Assembly (NCBI GenBank): GCA_021781815.1
Contig: JAJXWB010000002.1
Coordinates: 124,001 to 188,000 of the forward strand
Direction of reading: 5' to 3'
DNA length: 64,000 nt
Origin: Pseudomonadota bacterium
GTDB lineage: Bacteria > Pseudomonadota > Alphaproteobacteria > Rhizobiales > Beijerinckiaceae
The stretch's first letter is position 1; each line of letters starts with the position of its first letter. The notes under the pieces are model-generated. The model ran no database searches. It was not told the DNA's origin and saw only the letters and a list, made by a program, of their open reading frames with translations. Below are positions 62,634 to 64,000 of this stretch, piece after piece. The translations under genes and the position numbers were made by a program.

Positions 62634-63353
62634 ATGATTGGAAAAAAGGGCGGCGTCGCTGCGCGGCAAGGCGTGGCGACGAAAAAAGGCGGGCGCAAAG
62701 GCGCGGCGCCGAAGACATTCGCGGACGCTGCGACCGTGCGCGAAATCTTTTCACGCCTGCGCGCCGCCAATCCCGAGCCGAAGGGCGAACTCGAATACAT
62801 CAATCCCTATACGCTGCTCGTCGCGGTCGTGCTGTCGGCGCAGGCGACCGACGCCGGCGTCAATAAGGCGACACGCGCGCTGTTCGCCGCCGCCGACACG
62901 CCGCAGAAGATGCTTGGTCTCGGCGAGGAGCGCGTGCGCGACTACATCAAGACGATCGGCCTGTTTCGCAACAAGGCGAAGAACGTGATTGCGCTCTCGG
63001 AGAAACTGGTCGCCGAGCACGGCGGGCAGGTTCCACGCGACGCGGCTTCGCTCGAAGCCCTGCCCGGCGTCGGCCGCAAGACGGCGAATGTCGTGCGCAA
63101 CATCGCGTTTGGCGAACCGACGATCGCGGTCGACACGCATCTGTTCCGGGTATCGAACCGCATCCCTCTGGCGCGCGGAAAAACGCCGCTGGAGGTCGAG
63201 CAGGGACTGATGAAGATCGTGCCGCCGGAATTTCTGATCCATGCGCATCACTGGCTGATCCTGCACGGCCGTTACGTCTGCAAGGCGCGCCGGCCCGAAT
63301 GCGAGAAATGTGTGATTGCGGATTTGTGCGCGTCGCCGGAGAAGACGGTTTGA
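62634..63353 (+). CDS. nth: Endonuclease III (base-excision repair glycosylase/AP lyase)
   Basis: A 239-residue HhH-GPD DNA glycosylase. HhH motif with catalytic Lys LPGVGRKTANVV, catalytic Asp in VDTHLFRVSNR, and a C-terminal 4Fe-4S motif CKARRPECEKCVIADLC. It removes oxidised pyrimidines. The first 25 residues are lysine/glycine-rich, beyond E. coli Nth. ATG 62634 is used; the reading frame is open far upstream but that part is antisense to neighbours. Confidence 0.95.
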   Translation: MIGKKGGVAARQGVATKKGGRKGAAPKTFADAATVREIFSRLRAANPEPKGELEYINPYTLLVAVVLSAQATDAGVNKATRALFAAADTPQKMLGLGEERVRDYIKTIGLFRNKAKNVIALSEKLVAEHGGQVPRDAASLEALPGVGRKTANVVRNIAFGEPTIAVDTHLFRVSNRIPLARGKTPLEVEQGLMKIVPPEFLIHAHHWLILHGRYVCKARRPECEKCVIADLCASPEKTV

Positions 63354-63379
63354 GTGGCGAAACCGCCGGCCGGAGCCGC

Positions 63380-63400
63380 AAGGACAGGGCGCCTGTCCTT
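63380..63400. terminator. Hairpin between convergent nth and lepA
   Basis: A perfect 9-bp stem AAGGACAGG / CCTGTCCTT with a 3-base loop, 27 bases after nth and 42 bases after lepA. A-start/T-end arms make it plausible as a bidirectional terminator, but the T-tract is short. Confidence 0.45.
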
Positions 63401-63441
63401 GGATTCGTCGATGAAGATGGCGCGTCCGGGATCGAACCCGC

Positions 63442-64000
63442 TCAACTGTCCATCTTCAGCGCGGCGATGAACGCCTCCTGCGGAATTTCGACCTTGCCGA
63501 ACTGGCGCATGCGCTTCTTGCCCTCTTTCTGCTTCTCCAGCAGCTTGCGCTTGCGCGTGGCGTCGCCGCCGTAGCATTTTGCGGTCACGTCCTTGCGCAG
63601 CGCGCGCACCGTTTCGCGCGCGATGATCTTGGCGCCGATCGCCGCCTGGATCGGTATCTGGAACATGTGCGGCGGGATCAGTTCCTTGAGCTTCTCGACC
63701 ATCGAGCGGCCGCGCGAGTCGGCGCGCGTGCGGTGGACGAGCATGGAGAGCGCGTCCACGGGCTCGGCGTTGACGAGAATGTTCATCTTCACCAGATCGC
63801 CTTCGCGATAATCGGTGATGGCGTAGTCGAAGCTGGCGTAGCCCTTCGAGATCGACTTCAGCCGGTCGTAGAAATCGAACACGACCTCGTTGAGCGGCAG
63901 ATCGTAGGTCACCATGGCGCGCTTGCCGACATAGTTCAGATCGACCTGTGTCCCGCGTCGGTCCTGGCAGAGTTTCAGCACGGCGCCGAGATAATCGTCG
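63442..64000 (-). CDS. lepA: Elongation factor 4 LepA, C-terminal part (runs off the window)
   Basis: The last 186 or so codons of LepA; the 5' part lies beyond the right edge. [14 protein letters not shown] near the edge, the domain [28 protein letters not shown], and the LepA-specific C-terminal domain [25 protein letters not shown] all match. LepA is a GTPase affecting translation initiation and elongation. The GTPase domain is not in this window. Confidence 0.95.
   Translation of the reverse strand, partial: DDYLGAVLKLCQDRRGTQVDLNYVGKRAMVTYDLPLNEVVFDFYDRLKSISKGYASFDYAITDYREGDLVKMNILVNAEPVDALSMLVHRTRADSRGRSMVEKLKELIPPHMFQIPIQAAIGAKIIARETVRALRKDVTAKCYGGDATRKRKLLEKQKEGKKRMRQFGKVEIPQEAFIAALKMDS

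Noticed and set aside
61215..63353. A 712-codon frame suggesting a long N-terminal extension of endonuclease III
   Set aside because: The upstream two-thirds is antisense to the Ada-like and DUF2244 genes; endonuclease III homology begins only near 62634.

Overview
High-GC DNA packed with genes on both strands. The gene content points to an alphaproteobacterium of the Rhizobiales (Hyphomicrobiales) type. Indicators are a TPP-riboswitch-led thiOSGE operon, an lptC-lptA-lptB-rpoN-hpf-ptsN block, class I lysyl-tRNA synthetase, an Hsp20/DUF1150 pair, a DUF2244/nth pair, an NDUFA9-like epimerase and an OlsB-like acyltransferase. Genus cannot be fixed from the sequence; Beijerinckiaceae/Methylocystaceae-like is a guess. 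There is no rRNA, prophage, insertion sequence or CRISPR array. One tRNA gene (Leu, CAG) is present.

Layout. 1-7.4 kb: comM, a hybrid histidine kinase, an acyltransferase and the thiamine operon. 7.4-13.1 kb: a complete branched-chain amino-acid-type ABC importer (livK-G-F-H-M) ending in a translationally coupled alpha/beta hydrolase. 13.2-18.3 kb: a trehalose operon otsB-GH15-otsA, divergent from glucokinase. 18.3-24.4 kb: ptsN, hpf, rpoN, LPS transport (lptB, lptA, lptC) and an RNase D-like exonuclease. 24.5-32 kb: tRNA-Leu, NDUFA9-like reductase, EI24/CysZ-like membrane protein, GMC oxidoreductase, ACT regulator, PBP1A, DUF1150 and Hsp20.

32.3-44.8 kb is the most notable region: a predicted sphingolipid/glycosphingolipid locus. 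A forward block encodes an alpha-oxoamine synthase (serine palmitoyltransferase candidate), a GNAT-type acyltransferase of the YghO-like family to which bacterial ceramide synthase appears to belong, a close look-alike of eukaryotic sphingolipid delta-4 desaturase DES1, a FA2H/Scs7-like 2-hydroxylase and an SDR. A convergent reverse operon, joined almost throughout by 4-bp overlaps, encodes ACP, ketosynthase, a HadA/HadB-like dehydratase pair, an SDR, a GT21 ceramide-glucosyltransferase-like enzyme and a second processive-type GT2. A two-gene ABC-2 exporter follows. Together they could make, decorate, glycosylate and perhaps export a ceramide-type lipid.

44.8-64 kb: DUF779 and aldehyde dehydrogenase with a GAF/Fis regulator that lacks the AAA+ domain, and a 26-bp perfect inverted repeat between them; an LptF/G-like permease with three glycosyltransferases; then housekeeping genes (Nudix, SulP, lysS, enoyl-CoA hydratase, lytic transglycosylase, NudC, queC, MAPEG, Ada-like, DUF2244, nth) and the 3' part of lepA running off the right edge.
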